NCBI GenBank assembly: GCA_027487515.1
Contig: JAIYDL010000021.1
Coordinates: forward strand, 92,726-156,725
Reading direction: 5' to 3'
Length of the DNA stretch: 64,000 bases
Source of the DNA: Pseudomonadota bacterium
GTDB lineage: Bacteria > Bdellovibrionota > Bacteriovoracia > Bacteriovoracales > Bacteriovoracaceae
Shown: positions 39,015 through 49,099 of the stretch, piece after piece
Position numbering within the stretch: the first letter of the stretch is position 1
How the letters are laid out: every line of letters begins with the position of its first letter
Notes under the pieces: model-generated
The model's database searches: none
What the model was told of the DNA's origin: nothing
The model's input: the letters and a program-made list of their open reading frames with translations, nothing else
Translations under genes and position numbers: made by a program

Positions 39015-39920
39015 CTAGGAAGGTTTCTTCGACAACGGCGGAAGTTCCAGACAAGTTTGCCCCAACTCCCCTTTCCGGAAGTCCGCCAGGATGAGCTTGT
39101 GGACCCGATCGAGGTCCGGGACACCTTTCTGGCGGAGGCAGCCCCGCACTGTTGCGATCTTCACGAGGGCCTCGTCCACGTCGGCTTCGTCGAGAGCGAG
39201 CTTATAGCGTTCGAAAAACTTCGGCACCTTCCGCGCGAGGAGATGCTTCACGATGAAGACCGCGGTGTCCTGCTCATCGGAGATGTCGTCGGGGATCGCG
39301 TGAATGGAACTTAAGTACAGCGCGTGCACCGCTTTGGTAATCTTCGGGGGCATCACTCCGGGAGTATCGAAGAGAGCGATCCCGAGCTCGGGGACCTGGA
39401 TCCATTGCTGGAGGAGTGTCTGGCCCGGTTTATCCGCCACTTTGGTGGCATTCTTCTTTGAGAGGACGTTGATGATGGTGGACTTACCAGTGTTCGGAAG
39501 GCCGATGATCATGAGCTGGAGCTTCTCGACCTGAGACGGTTGCTCCGGGTTGCAGGCCTTCCGGTGATCCTCGACGATCGCTCGCGCGAGAGCGACGGCC
39601 TTGGCGATGGAGGGTCGGTCGAAGCAATTCAAGAAGACGTGGGGGATGCCTTCGCTCAAAAACCAGGCCTCCCACGTCTTCACCGTCGCTGCGTCCACGA
39701 GGTTCGCCTTATTAAACACCAGGAGCTTCGGTTTGTTGCCGATGGTTTCATCGAAGTTCGAATTCCCCGAGGCCAGGGGAACTCGCGCGTCGCGGATCTC
39801 GAGGATCACGTCCACGAAGGGCAATCGCTTCTTGATCTCACGGAGGGCCTTCGCCATGTGGCCAGGGTACCAGTTGAAGGCGGCGTCCGACGGAGCGCTG
39901 GGGTCGTTGGGGCGTTTCAT
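39015..39920 (-). CDS. ylqF: Circularly permuted ribosome biogenesis GTPase (YlqF/RbgA family)
   Basis: 'NWYPGHMAKALREIKKRLPFVDVILEIRDARVPLAS', G4 'NKANLVD' preceding G1 'GLPNTGKST', 'DTPGVMPPK'; start at ATG 39920 preferred over 40106. Confidence 0.9.
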   Translation of the reverse strand: MKRPNDPSAPSDAAFNWYPGHMAKALREIKKRLPFVDVILEIRDARVPLASGNSNFDETIGNKPKLLVFNKANLVDAATVKTWEAWFLSEGIPHVFLNCFDRPSIAKAVALARAIVEDHRKACNPEQPSQVEKLQLMIIGLPNTGKSTIINVLSKKNATKVADKPGQTLLQQWIQVPELGIALFDTPGVMPPKITKAVHALYLSSIHAIPDDISDEQDTAVFIVKHLLARKVPKFFERYKLALDEADVDEALVKIATVRGCLRQKGVPDLDRVHKLILADFRKGELGQTCLELPPLSKKPS

Positions 39921-40019
39921 GGTGGGAGTATAGGCTTCTTTTCGAGCTCTGACGAGGTCGTTCACACGACCGCGTGGCCTTTGGTGGCCAACCTCGGATG
40001 TTCGTGAAATGATTCCACC

Positions 40020-42512
40020 ATGACTTGGCCCCTCTTCGATCTCCTCCTTCGTCACCGTGAGACGAACACCCCGCCGCTCGACCTTTTGCTCGACTTCGTT
40101 TCCCATCGGGGCCTTGAGCTCTATCCCGCACAGGAAGAAGCGATCCTCGAACTCTATTCCGGGAAGAACGTGATCTTAAACACCCCGACCGGATCGGGGA
40201 AGTCCCTGGTAGCGACGGCCCTCCACTTCCAGTCGATGGCCCAGGGCAGAAGGTCCGTCTACACGTGCCCGATCAAGGCCCTGGCCAATGAAAAATTCCT
40301 GGCCCTGTGTAAAGACTTCGGTCCGGATCAGGTCGGGATGATCACGGGGGATGCGACGGTGAATCCGAACGCTCCGATCATCTGCTGCACGGCCGAGATC
40401 CTCTCGAACTTCGCCCTCCGGTACGGGGTCCGCGCGGGCTACGATGACATCATCGTCGATGAGTTTCACTACTACTCGGACCGCGACCGGGGCGTCGCCT
40501 GGCAGATTCCCCTCCTGACCCTCAAAAACTCTCGGTTTCTCCTGATGTCGGCGACACTTGGAGATGTGGATTTCTTTCAAAAAAAGCTCACCGATCTCAC
40601 GGGGTCTGAGACCGTGATTGTTCAGTCCACGAACCGGCCCGTTCCGCTGGAGTTCCAGTACAGCGAGCGCCCCCTCCACTTCAAGATTCAAGAGCTCATC
40701 GGGTACGGCCGTGCCCCGATCTACCTCGTGAGCTTCGCTCAGCGGGAATGCGCCGAAGAGGCGCAGAACCTCCTCAGTGTGGACTTCTGCAGCAAGGAAG
40801 AGAAGCGCAAGATCACCGAGGAGCTCGAGGGTGTGGACTTCCGGACCCCCTACGGGAAGGAGCTCCAGCGGCTTCTGAAACACGGGGTGGGTCTTCACCA
40901 CGCGGGTCTCCTCCCCCGCTACCGGGTGCTGGTGGAGAAGCTCGCTCAAAAGGGGCTCCTCAAGGTCATCTGCGGAACCGACACCCTGGGTGTCGGCGTC
41001 AACGTCCCCATCCGGACGGTGCTCTTCACGAAGCTCTGCAAGTTCGATGGCCAGAAGACCACCATCCTTTCCATTCGCGACTTTCAGCAGATCAGCGGTC
41101 GTGCGGGCCGGAAAGGCTTCGACGATACGGGCACGGTCGTGATCCAGGCCCCGGAGCATGTCATCGAGAACTTGGGCCTTGAGGAGAAGGCGAAGAACGA
41201 TCCGAAGAAGGCCAAGAAGATGGTGAAGAAGAAGCCGCCGGACAAGGGCTATCTTCCTTGGGATAAGACGACGATGGAGAAGCTCGCAACGGGCCGGCCA
41301 GAGGCCCTCGTCTCCCGGTTCCAGGTGTCCCACGCGATGATCCTGAACGTCCTGTCCCGCGAGGGGACGAAGAACTGCAACGCTCTCCGGGATCTCATCC
41401 GGAACTCCTTTGAAACTGACCAGCAGAAGCAGCGCCATGAGAAACTCGCCTCCCAGCTCTTCCGCTCCCTCTGGGAACGCGGGATCCTGGACCTGAAGAA
41501 TCTTCAGGTCAACGTCGACCTCCAGCAGGACTTCTCCCTCCACCAGACACTCTCACTCTACCTCCTCGATACGATCGTCCACCTCGACCGTGAGACCGAC
41601 GCCTATGCGCTCCATCTCCTGACTCTCGTTGAAGCGATCCTGGAAGACCCCGATCTCATCCTCCGGAAGCAAGTCGACAAGCTCAAACGGCTTCGCATGG
41701 AAGAGCTCCGAGCGGAGGGCCTCGAGTTCGAGGAGCGCATCGCCGAGCTGGAAAAAGTCGAGCACCCGAAGCCGAACCGCGAATTCATCTACCATACCTG
41801 GAACACGTTCGCCGCCAAGCACCCGTGGGTCGGCCAGGATAACATTCGTCCGAAGTCCATCTTCCGGGAAATGTTTGAGAACTTCCTCTCCTTCCATGAT
41901 TACATCAAAGAGTACGGACTAGAACGGGTCGAAGGCCTCCTCTTACGGTACCTCTCCGAGACCTACAAGGTGCTGGTTCAAACCGTGCCGGACACGGCCC
42001 GAGACGACGTGCTGGATGGGATGATCGACTACCTCGGGGGAATGCTCCGGGACGTGGACTCGAGCCTCGTTGAGGAATGGGAAAAACTCCGGAACCCGAC
42101 ATGGTCGAAGCCGACGTCGGACCGGGAGGATCGGGCGGCGCTTGAGGAAGAAAGGAAACGACGGAAGAAGGCAGAAATCATCGCCATCAGAAACGAGGTC
42201 TTCCGGGCGCTCCGACTCCTCGGTTCTCGGCAGTACTCCGAAGCCGCGGCCTTGCTCGAAGCAGATCAAGGAGAATTAGAAACGTTAATGGAGCAGTACT
42301 TATCCGACCACGAGCAAGTGTTGATCACTCCGGCCGCCCGCTCACAAAATTTCTGTCAGATCCAAGAACTCGAAATGGGCGCATACTTAGTGGACCAGAC
42401 CCTCGTCGATCCCGAAGGGAAGAATGACTGGAGAATCGTCATAGAAGCCAGGCCCGGGGAGGCTCCGGGGCAGCGGGTGACACTACGATTCCGGCTCTTC
42501 TCCGAGATTTAA
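40020..42512 (+). CDS. Ski2-like DEAD/DEAH-box helicase (DUF3516-type C-terminus)
   Basis: '[18 protein letters not shown]', 'VDEFHYY', 'LLMSATLGD', '[22 protein letters not shown]...[12 protein letters not shown]'. Confidence 0.9.
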   Translation: MTWPLFDLLLRHRETNTPPLDLLLDFVSHRGLELYPAQEEAILELYSGKNVILNTPTGSGKSLVATALHFQSMAQGRRSVYTCPIKALANEKFLALCKDFGPDQVGMITGDATVNPNAPIICCTAEILSNFALRYGVRAGYDDIIVDEFHYYSDRDRGVAWQIPLLTLKNSRFLLMSATLGDVDFFQKKLTDLTGSETVIVQSTNRPVPLEFQYSERPLHFKIQELIGYGRAPIYLVSFAQRECAEEAQNLLSVDFCSKEEKRKITEELEGVDFRTPYGKELQRLLKHGVGLHHAGLLPRYRVLVEKLAQKGLLKVICGTDTLGVGVNVPIRTVLFTKLCKFDGQKTTILSIRDFQQISGRAGRKGFDDTGTVVIQAPEHVIENLGLEEKAKNDPKKAKKMVKKKPPDKGYLPWDKTTMEKLATGRPEALVSRFQVSHAMILNVLSREGTKNCNALRDLIRNSFETDQQKQRHEKLASQLFRSLWERGILDLKNLQVNVDLQQDFSLHQTLSLYLLDTIVHLDRETDAYALHLLTLVEAILEDPDLILRKQVDKLKRLRMEELRAEGLEFEERIAELEKVEHPKPNREFIYHTWNTFAAKHPWVGQDNIRPKSIFREMFENFLSFHDYIKEYGLERVEGLLLRYLSETYKVLVQTVPDTARDDVLDGMIDYLGGMLRDVDSSLVEEWEKLRNPTWSKPTSDREDRAALEEERKRRKKAEIIAIRNEVFRALRLLGSRQYSEAAALLEADQGELETLMEQYLSDHEQVLITPAARSQNFCQIQELEMGAYLVDQTLVDPEGKNDWRIVIEARPGEAPGQRVTLRFRLFSEI

Positions 42513-42678
42513 ATCACCGCAAAACAAGGCGACAAGTCCCTCAAAACTCTTAAAGTGACAAGGCACCACTCTGGCATTTTTACTCATTTAACTAGAGGAC
42601 GCTCCTATTTACACTGCAAAGATTCACATTGTGCTAAGGAGGCATGAAAAACTAATGAAGAACTGAGGCTGAACCCCA

Positions 42679-44190
42679 ATGAAATTCTTTTTTCTCTTTC
42701 TCGTATTACTAAGTACGTTAAAATCAAGTCCCACCCTGGCAAAAGTGAATAACTCGGCTGTGTTGCCCGTGCCTGAGGATCTGAACGAACCGATTCGGGA
42801 GGTGATCAGAAAATTTAAGGCAACTGGTGCGGCCGTGAGTGCCATCAAAGGAGATCTGAGTTATTCCTCGACCTTCGGAACCTACGGTCTCACGGATCTG
42901 CGTCCCGTGAATGAAGAGACACTCTTCAGGATGGGGTCCCTGAGCAAGTTTGCCACAGCTCTTGGGGTTATGAAGATGGTTGAGCTTGGATTGGTTGGCT
43001 TAGATGATCCCTTACAAAAGCACCTTCCATGGTTTAGAGTCGATTCGCACATGGCCTATTCACAGCAAATAACGATCCGCCATTTGCTGAATCACACATC
43101 GGGGCTGTCACGGGAGATGGGCTGCGTTTACTCAGACTTTGAGGGAAATTGGCTTAAAGTAGAAGACCTTAAGCCCTGCGTCTTTAATCGAACGATTCAC
43201 TTTAAACCTGGCTCCGCATTGAAATATTCCAACTTAGGTTTCGCACTCCTCGGGCAGGTGATCCAGGCGAATGCCGTTGGAGTATATCCCAAGACCCGAG
43301 ATCAAAACATGAAAGCCTTCGATCGCTTTATGGTGTCGAAAATATTTCGCCCACTCGGCATGCGGAAAACCCGCTTTAACGTAAGTCAGGATGAGCTCAA
43401 AAATTCCATCACACCTCTGGGCCCCTTACTCAACGATGCCCTCACGCGCCCCGAGCTGAAAAAGTTTCAGTCTGCGGGATTCAATGGTCCCGAATACTAT
43501 TTAGCAACAACGGCAGATGATCTTCTACAGTTACTTAAAGTCGCGAGAGATATCGCGGAAGGAAGATCCAATCCGATTCTTACTGGCAGTTTGCTGAGCT
43601 CCATGTGGAAAGATCCGCTCAAAGACTTTCACTCGAACCAGTACTACGGCCTTGGCGTTTTTGGTTTCAGTGACGACAAGGGCCGCTTCTTGATTGGGCA
43701 CACGGGAGGATCTCCAGGCCAGCGCTGCTACATGATGTATGACACTGAAACTCAAATCGGTGTCGCAGCGGTAGTTAACACCCATGACCAAGCCGCTCGC
43801 GACATCGCTGGGATCCTCCTGAAGGCCCTTTCAAATTCCAGTGTCGGGATCATCCCTGTTATGGATGCTACGGTGGGCACTGGCCTTACTGAATCGGTCC
43901 CCTCTGAGCTCGCCGGAACGTATGCAAACTGGTCTCGGGTGTTGACGATCGTAGCGCGGCAAGACACTTCAGGGAAGCTCGTTCATGATTTCATCGGGTC
44001 GGATCGGAAACGGAAACCTATGACGGTGGGATCCACCCCAGACACATTGATTTTGCCAAGTGAGCTTGCCTTTACAGATCACAATGAAGAGCCCGTTAAA
44101 TTCACAAGGACGACTGACTCTGAAGGTAAGAAGACTGTCACCGGGTTGATCCTCTCAGGCGGCTACATTTACAAAAAGATCTCAAACTAA
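42679..44190 (+). CDS. Serine hydrolase, beta-lactamase class C-like, exported
   Basis: 'FRMGSLSKFATALGVMKMVE' (SxxK), 'YSNLGFALLG' (YxN), 'HTGGSPGQ'. Confidence 0.85.
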   Translation: MKFFFLFLVLLSTLKSSPTLAKVNNSAVLPVPEDLNEPIREVIRKFKATGAAVSAIKGDLSYSSTFGTYGLTDLRPVNEETLFRMGSLSKFATALGVMKMVELGLVGLDDPLQKHLPWFRVDSHMAYSQQITIRHLLNHTSGLSREMGCVYSDFEGNWLKVEDLKPCVFNRTIHFKPGSALKYSNLGFALLGQVIQANAVGVYPKTRDQNMKAFDRFMVSKIFRPLGMRKTRFNVSQDELKNSITPLGPLLNDALTRPELKKFQSAGFNGPEYYLATTADDLLQLLKVARDIAEGRSNPILTGSLLSSMWKDPLKDFHSNQYYGLGVFGFSDDKGRFLIGHTGGSPGQRCYMMYDTETQIGVAAVVNTHDQAARDIAGILLKALSNSSVGIIPVMDATVGTGLTESVPSELAGTYANWSRVLTIVARQDTSGKLVHDFIGSDRKRKPMTVGSTPDTLILPSELAFTDHNEEPVKFTRTTDSEGKKTVTGLILSGGYIYKKISN

Positions 44191-44275
44191 GATAGGAAAT
44201 CTCCATCGATCGCCTGAAAGTGTCCGAGAGCGCCGATCTTGGTATCGGGATAGATCAACTCCGTGGCGTCGAAGC

Positions 44276-44992
44276 TCACCAGGTTGCCACGAGCCGTAGA
44301 CCGGTCGTTTCAGGACCGAGGATCGGGGCAACAGCGAACCGCTTCCCCTGCCCTCGATAGTTGGTGAAGTACGTTCCGAGCCCGTAGCTCACACCGAGAG
44401 TCATCCCAGCGACGACGTCGTGAAGGAAATGCCTCCCGTCATTCATCCGGCTATAGCCAGTGAGGGATGCCCCTGCCAACGCCAGGAATCCCCAGTACCA
44501 CTCATGCTGGGTGGCCACCACTGTGGCGAACGCGAAGGCAGTGGTTGTGTGGCCGGATGGAAAGGAATTTTTCTCGGAGCTCGAGTTCGGGCGTGGCTCT
44601 CGAACTGTGTACTTTAGGATCGTCGCCGTGAGACCTGCGTAGAACGTTGCCTTGAACATGTGCGAGGCCCTCCCGTATGACGCCTTATTTTTGGAAAACA
44701 ACCCGTGAAGGCCCATTCCAGCGAAGTAGATCATGTTCGGGTATACCTGACCATACAGATCCCCAAGTTTCGAGGCGTCGCCGAGTGGTTTGCGCTGAGC
44801 TGTCTTTTCCGAGGCGACGTCAGAGATCGTGTCCTCGGTGATCAAAAGGTATGTCGTCATGGCTGTTCCAGTCCAGAACGCATAGTTTGCATCAGTGCTG
44901 ACGGGGGATGCGAGGTCTTGGGTGAAGGATGTGGCCAGGAGCTGACTCGAACCAAGGAACAGGAGCAACGAAGTGATCAGGGTGAATTTCAT
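44276..44992 (-). CDS. PAP2-family phosphatase
   Basis: 'REPRPNSSSEKNSFPSGHTTTAFAFATV...GYSRMNDGRHFLHDVVAGMTLG'. Confidence 0.9.
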   Translation of the reverse strand: MKFTLITSLLLFLGSSQLLATSFTQDLASPVSTDANYAFWTGTAMTTYLLITEDTISDVASEKTAQRKPLGDASKLGDLYGQVYPNMIYFAGMGLHGLFSKNKASYGRASHMFKATFYAGLTATILKYTVREPRPNSSSEKNSFPSGHTTTAFAFATVVATQHEWYWGFLALAGASLTGYSRMNDGRHFLHDVVAGMTLGVSYGLGTYFTNYRGQGKRFAVAPILGPETTGLRLVATW

Positions 44993-45284
44993 GAACTGAT
45001 TTTAAATCAATTCACCTCATAACTTAAAACAATGTTTATGAATGAAAGTATTTCCTCACTTGCTGGAACCCGCTTAGCCCACTAGGTGCTTCGTTGAGAG
45101 GGCAGCAAATTAAGGCGATTTAATCTTGTTAGAAAGAAAGCCGCTCTTTCAGTAAAACTACTTAGTCGATGGATCTAAGTCTTTGAAAGCCGCCGTTACG
45201 GACGGAATGAGTCTACGTAGAAAACCGGATTGGATAAAATGCTGCGACATAGGAAAATGAGACATTCCAAGAAAAGGGGATTCC

Positions 45285-45587
45285 ATGAATATGTTCGTAC
45301 TCACACTCCTGATCCTTAGCAGTGCTCAAGGATTGGCCTCAGCTCAGGATCTTTTGGAGGTCGATCCCTACTCGATAGACTCCGTAGAGAAACACTTCCC
45401 AAAAGCGGTACAAACTGAGACCGTTATGGATGTTGCCCCTCATGACCACAAGAAACGGATCGGCCCACGGACCAAAGAGATCAAGAGGGTCGATTACCAG
45501 GTTCTGATCCCCCACTTAATCGCGGTGATCAAAGACCAGCAGAGAGAGATTGAAAAATTAAAGGTCTCTAAAATGAGAAACGAATAA
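45285..45587 (+). CDS. Exported fragment resembling C-terminal half of peptidase S74/endosialidase chaperone domain
   Basis: Signal peptide; 'VEKHFPKAVQTETVMDV...IKRVDYQVLIPHLIAVIKDQQREIEKLK'. Confidence 0.5.
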   Translation: MNMFVLTLLILSSAQGLASAQDLLEVDPYSIDSVEKHFPKAVQTETVMDVAPHDHKKRIGPRTKEIKRVDYQVLIPHLIAVIKDQQREIEKLKVSKMRNE

Positions 45588-45592
45588 ACGGC

Positions 45593-47038
45593 TTGAACCT
45601 GCGCTCTCGGCTCCTGACCGCCTTTCTGTTCATCGGGGTACTGAACCTCGTGCTCGTTTCCGTGCTGGTTTATCTGCAAACTCGCAAAACCCTGATCGAT
45701 CGGGCCAACCAGCACCTCACCTCCGCGCGCAGCCTAACGGAACAGAAGCTCTCGCTCTACTTTAAAGGCCTGAAAGTGGAGCTCCTCAATAGAACAAGTA
45801 AGCTCGACGCCGACTCCGGGCTTGAGAGTGTATGTGAAACCACGCCCAGAGGAGTGAAGCTTAGACATGGCCTCGGCTGTCCTCCTTGGGAAACGATCGA
45901 GGCCTACCCCGATGCTACGTTCATTCCCTACGGGAAGAATTCTTTTCTACTGAAGGATAAAACCTTCCTTTGGCTCTTCAACACCGAGGGCCTTACCGAT
46001 CTCCTCCAGGAGCGAGAAGGCCTCGGGACCTCCGGCGAGATTTACCTCGTAGGCCGAGACGGGTTGATCAAAAGTGCATCACGCTTTCTCGCGGAGTGGC
46101 AACACGTGGAGGTGAAGAATCGCGCGGTGAAGAATGCTCTCAAGCAGCAGACCGGAGTGGAGGTCGTGGATGATTACCGCGGGATCAAAGTTGTCAGCGC
46201 CTACAGCGATTTCCGCTTCGAGCGGTTAGAATTTGTGATCCTCAGTGAAATCGACTGGGAGGAAGTCACACTTCCCCTTCAAGAGCTTCTCTCGAACCTC
46301 CTCCTCATCGGATCTCTTATTTTCGGAGTGAGTGTACTCCTGGCCTTATTCCTCACTCGTTCCACTGTCGGTTTTGTCACCCGCATGGAAGAGGAAGTCA
46401 GCCTCCTGAACTCCCAATCGGCGATCAACGTGCTGCGCGCCCAGGAAGAAGAAAGACAGAGACTCGCCTTCAACCTCCACGACAGCGTGGGCCAGTCCTT
46501 AACCGCCCTAAAATGGGAACTCTCTCGCCTTCACATCGAAAGCAAGGAAGCCTGGGCGAAAGAGCAGTTCAGCAAGGTGCTGGAGATCGCGGATACCCTC
46601 ATTCAGGAGATCCGGATCATCTCCCAGGACATCATGCCGTCGATGATAAAAGACTTCGGATGTTTGGCAGCGATCAAGGACTACTGCCGTCAACAGCAGG
46701 CGGTCTATCCCTTTTCAATTGAGTGCGACTACCCAGAACAGATCGAGACACTTGAACTGAAGGAAAACTTCCAAATCAACCTCTACCGCATGGCCCAGGA
46801 GCTGATCCAGAACGCCGCGAAGCACGCTCACGCCAAGGAGATAAAAATTTCGTTTTCAATCACTCCTGAGGATCTGATAATGGCTTATGAAGATGACGGA
46901 AAAGGAATGGAAGCCCACGCCCCCCTGCCTCACTCGCTCTTGTACCGAGCGAAGTTATTCCGAGGACGAATGTCACGCTCTCCCAAGGAAAATGGCTTGA
47001 ATCTGCGGATTACGTTTAGTCTCGGTGACATCGCATGA
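45593..47038 (+). CDS. Sensor histidine kinase (HisKA_3/NarX type) with extracytoplasmic sensor
   Basis: Two TM segments; 'EEERQRLAFNLHDSVGQSLTALKWELSRL' H-box; 'LYRMAQELIQNAAKHAHAKEI' N-box; 'YEDDGKGM'. Confidence 0.9.
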   Translation: MNLRSRLLTAFLFIGVLNLVLVSVLVYLQTRKTLIDRANQHLTSARSLTEQKLSLYFKGLKVELLNRTSKLDADSGLESVCETTPRGVKLRHGLGCPPWETIEAYPDATFIPYGKNSFLLKDKTFLWLFNTEGLTDLLQEREGLGTSGEIYLVGRDGLIKSASRFLAEWQHVEVKNRAVKNALKQQTGVEVVDDYRGIKVVSAYSDFRFERLEFVILSEIDWEEVTLPLQELLSNLLLIGSLIFGVSVLLALFLTRSTVGFVTRMEEEVSLLNSQSAINVLRAQEEERQRLAFNLHDSVGQSLTALKWELSRLHIESKEAWAKEQFSKVLEIADTLIQEIRIISQDIMPSMIKDFGCLAAIKDYCRQQQAVYPFSIECDYPEQIETLELKENFQINLYRMAQELIQNAAKHAHAKEIKISFSITPEDLIMAYEDDGKGMEAHAPLPHSLLYRAKLFRGRMSRSPKENGLNLRITFSLGDIA

Positions 47039-47667
47039 AAGACAGGATTGACCTGTTCCTCCTCGATGACCACAAGATCGTCCGTGATGGTCTCAGGTCC
47101 ATTCTTTCGCCCTACCCTTCTCTTAAGATCGTGGGTGAAGAAAGCCATGCCAAAAAATTTCTCAGTGCGCTCCCGGAATTGAAGTTTGATATCCTCATTC
47201 TGGATCTGTCTCTCCCGGACCTGTCGGGGATGGAAGTGTTAAAGGAAGTCAAACGGCTGAGACCTGAGATTTCCGTTATCGTGCTTTCGATGCACAATAA
47301 TCCGGAATACATGATTCGTGCGTTAAAGGCCGGCGCTGCTGCCTACCATTCAAAAGACATCCAGAGCACGGTGCTCGTCGAGTCCATCCACGAAGTTAAA
47401 AAACATGGAGTCTACTATCCTACGGCGATCAGTTTAAACTCTCCCTCTCTCCCCCAAGACCCCGTACAAAAGGGCGAAGTTCTTACTCAAAAAGAGAGAG
47501 ACGTCCTAAAACTCATGGTCATAGGGATGAGCTCCAAGCAAATCGCCGCAGAATATGGCCTGAGCCCCCGGACCATTGAAACCCATCGCCTCAACATCAT
47601 GAAAAAGCTTGGCACCTCGAACAGTGCCGAGACCATCGCCGTAGCGATTCGTGAAAATCTTCTTTGA
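47035..47667 (+). CDS. LuxR/NarL-family response regulator
   Basis: 'LFLLDDHKIVRDGLRSIL', 'ILDLSLPDLSGMEVLKEV', HTH 'LTQKERDVLKLMVIGMSSKQIAAEYGLSPRTIETHRLNIMKKL'; ATGA overlap with kinase. Confidence 0.95.
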   Translation: MKDRIDLFLLDDHKIVRDGLRSILSPYPSLKIVGEESHAKKFLSALPELKFDILILDLSLPDLSGMEVLKEVKRLRPEISVIVLSMHNNPEYMIRALKAGAAAYHSKDIQSTVLVESIHEVKKHGVYYPTAISLNSPSLPQDPVQKGEVLTQKERDVLKLMVIGMSSKQIAAEYGLSPRTIETHRLNIMKKLGTSNSAETIAVAIRENLL

Positions 47668-47715
47668 AACGGTGAAGCACGGGCCTAGGAAAATCACAAA
47701 GGCGACTTACGGAAC

Positions 47716-47915
47716 CTAGTTCCCTCGGTAGGTACTATAACCATAAGGGCTCACGACCACGGGGACATGATAATGGAGCGTCGGATCTGAAACATGGAAC
47801 ACGATCGAGATTTCTGGGAAGAAAGGGTTCGATGTTCCGGCGTTAGACTTCGTCATATCAAAGATCAACTTATACTTACCGCTCCGAAGCTTCCCAGCGT
47901 CGGCGAAGGAACTTA
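47716..47915 (-). pseudogene. uraH: 5'-truncated 5-hydroxyisourate hydrolase (transthyretin-like) fragment
   Basis: 'LRSGKYKLIFDMTKSNAGTSNPFFPEISIVFHVSDPTLHYHVPVVVSPYGYSTYRGN' is the UraH C-terminal half; N-terminal half absent. Confidence 0.75.
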
Positions 47916-48583
47916 CTGAGCGCTGGGCGGTGATCGAAGCCGAGATGTCTGGTGTGAAGACCACTCCAACGGGAGTGCTTCGGGTTCAAGTTCCGCAAGC
48001 ACTCGGCATCGGGAAGTTCAACTCCGTCTTAGAGAAATACTTGCACGCGTATCAACGGGTCGACGTCGAATGGATTCTGAGTGATAAGGCCCCCGACTTT
48101 ACAACGGAGCAGCTTGATTGTGCCATCAAGGTCGGAAACATCGTTGACCCCTCTTTAGTGGCGATGAAAATCTTCGAGCTCCCGAGGATCGTCGCGGCCT
48201 CCCGGGACCTAGTCCCGCATCCGAAAAGAATCCTTCACCCCTCGGACCTCAAGGACTCCCCCTGGTTATCGTTTAAAACTCACTACACCGATCAGATCAG
48301 TCTCACGCATCTCAAGACCCATGAAGAAGCGAAGCTCAAGATCCGTCCTCGATTTTGTACCGACAGCCTATTTGCCCTGCGAGAGGTTGCGCTCCTGGGC
48401 TTCGGAGTTGGGGTCTTTTCGAAATGGGTCATAGAAAAAGACCTTCAAGAAGGGCGCCTCGTCCAGCTCTGCAAGGAGTGGCAGGCGGTGGGGCTTCCGG
48501 TGTACTTAATCTATCCTCAATCAAGGCTAAAACCGGCGAAGCTTCACGCATTCATTGAGCTTATGAAAACTCAAAAAACCTAG
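47916..48583 (+). pseudogene. LysR-type regulator lacking the N-terminal HTH
   Basis: 'GVLRVQVPQALGIGKFNSVLEKYLHAYQRVDVEWIL...LDCAIKVGNIVDPSLVAMKIFELPRIVAASRDLV' LysR effector domain; frame meets the uraH fragment at ~47915. Confidence 0.7.
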
Positions 48584-48601
48584 GAAACCCTGAAGCTCAG
48601 A

Positions 48602-49099
48602 CTAAAGCGAAATCTTAAATAAACTCCAGAACATCCGATTCCCTAAAGTCCAGAGCGGCGCAAACCACCTCTTCGTTTGCACGGTAAGCCGCACCCGAAG
48701 GTTCCCACCTTCTCTGGTAAACTCCAATCTCTGGGGCCTCACCAACCGAAAACTCAGAACATAGGAACCGTATCCATAATCTAGTCCCCGAAGCTTCGGT
48801 GTCACCTCACGGATTGCCCCGTGGGCGCTGAGAAGAGGACCGTGATGAATGGTGAGCTCCCCAGGAGCGAATTCCCCGGTCTGCGCGGGAGCATCGAACT
48901 CGACCCGATAAGGAAACAACTGGCCCTGCGTGAAGGTTTCTCGCCGATTGAGCTTCATCCAAAGAAGAGCGATCTCTTCCTCGCTTGCCTCGAAGCTTCG
49001 CTCGAAGACCTGCACCACAAACCCGGCCGGCAGATGCTGACTCTGTCTCACTGAACTCTGGGGAAGGCAGTCGCGTGATAAGTCTGGTTCCATCATCAA
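48602..49099 (-). CDS. Hypothetical protein
   Basis: 165-aa ORF coupled (ATGA) to the DUF2071-like gene. Confidence 0.55.
   Translation of the reverse strand: MMMEPDLSRDCLPQSSVRQSQHLPAGFVVQVFERSFEASEEEIALLWMKLNRRETFTQGQLFPYRVEFDAPAQTGEFAPGELTIHHGPLLSAHGAIREVTPKLRGLDYGYGSYVLSFRLVRPQRLEFTREGGNLRVRLTVQTKRWFAPLWTLGNRMFWSLFKISL

Noticed and set aside
39921-40106. N-terminal extension of the YlqF-like GTPase
   Set aside because: Conserved N-terminus (NWYPGHMAKA) begins just after ATG 39920; the extension overlaps the divergent helicase gene start.
40176-41543. 455-aa minus-strand ORF
   Set aside because: Antisense to the Ski2-like helicase whose motifs are clear on the plus strand.
47716-47964. 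Full 82-aa ORF as an intact small UraH
   Set aside because: Its first ~15 residues are antisense to the LysR frame and the N-terminal half of the UraH fold is missing; treated as a truncated gene.
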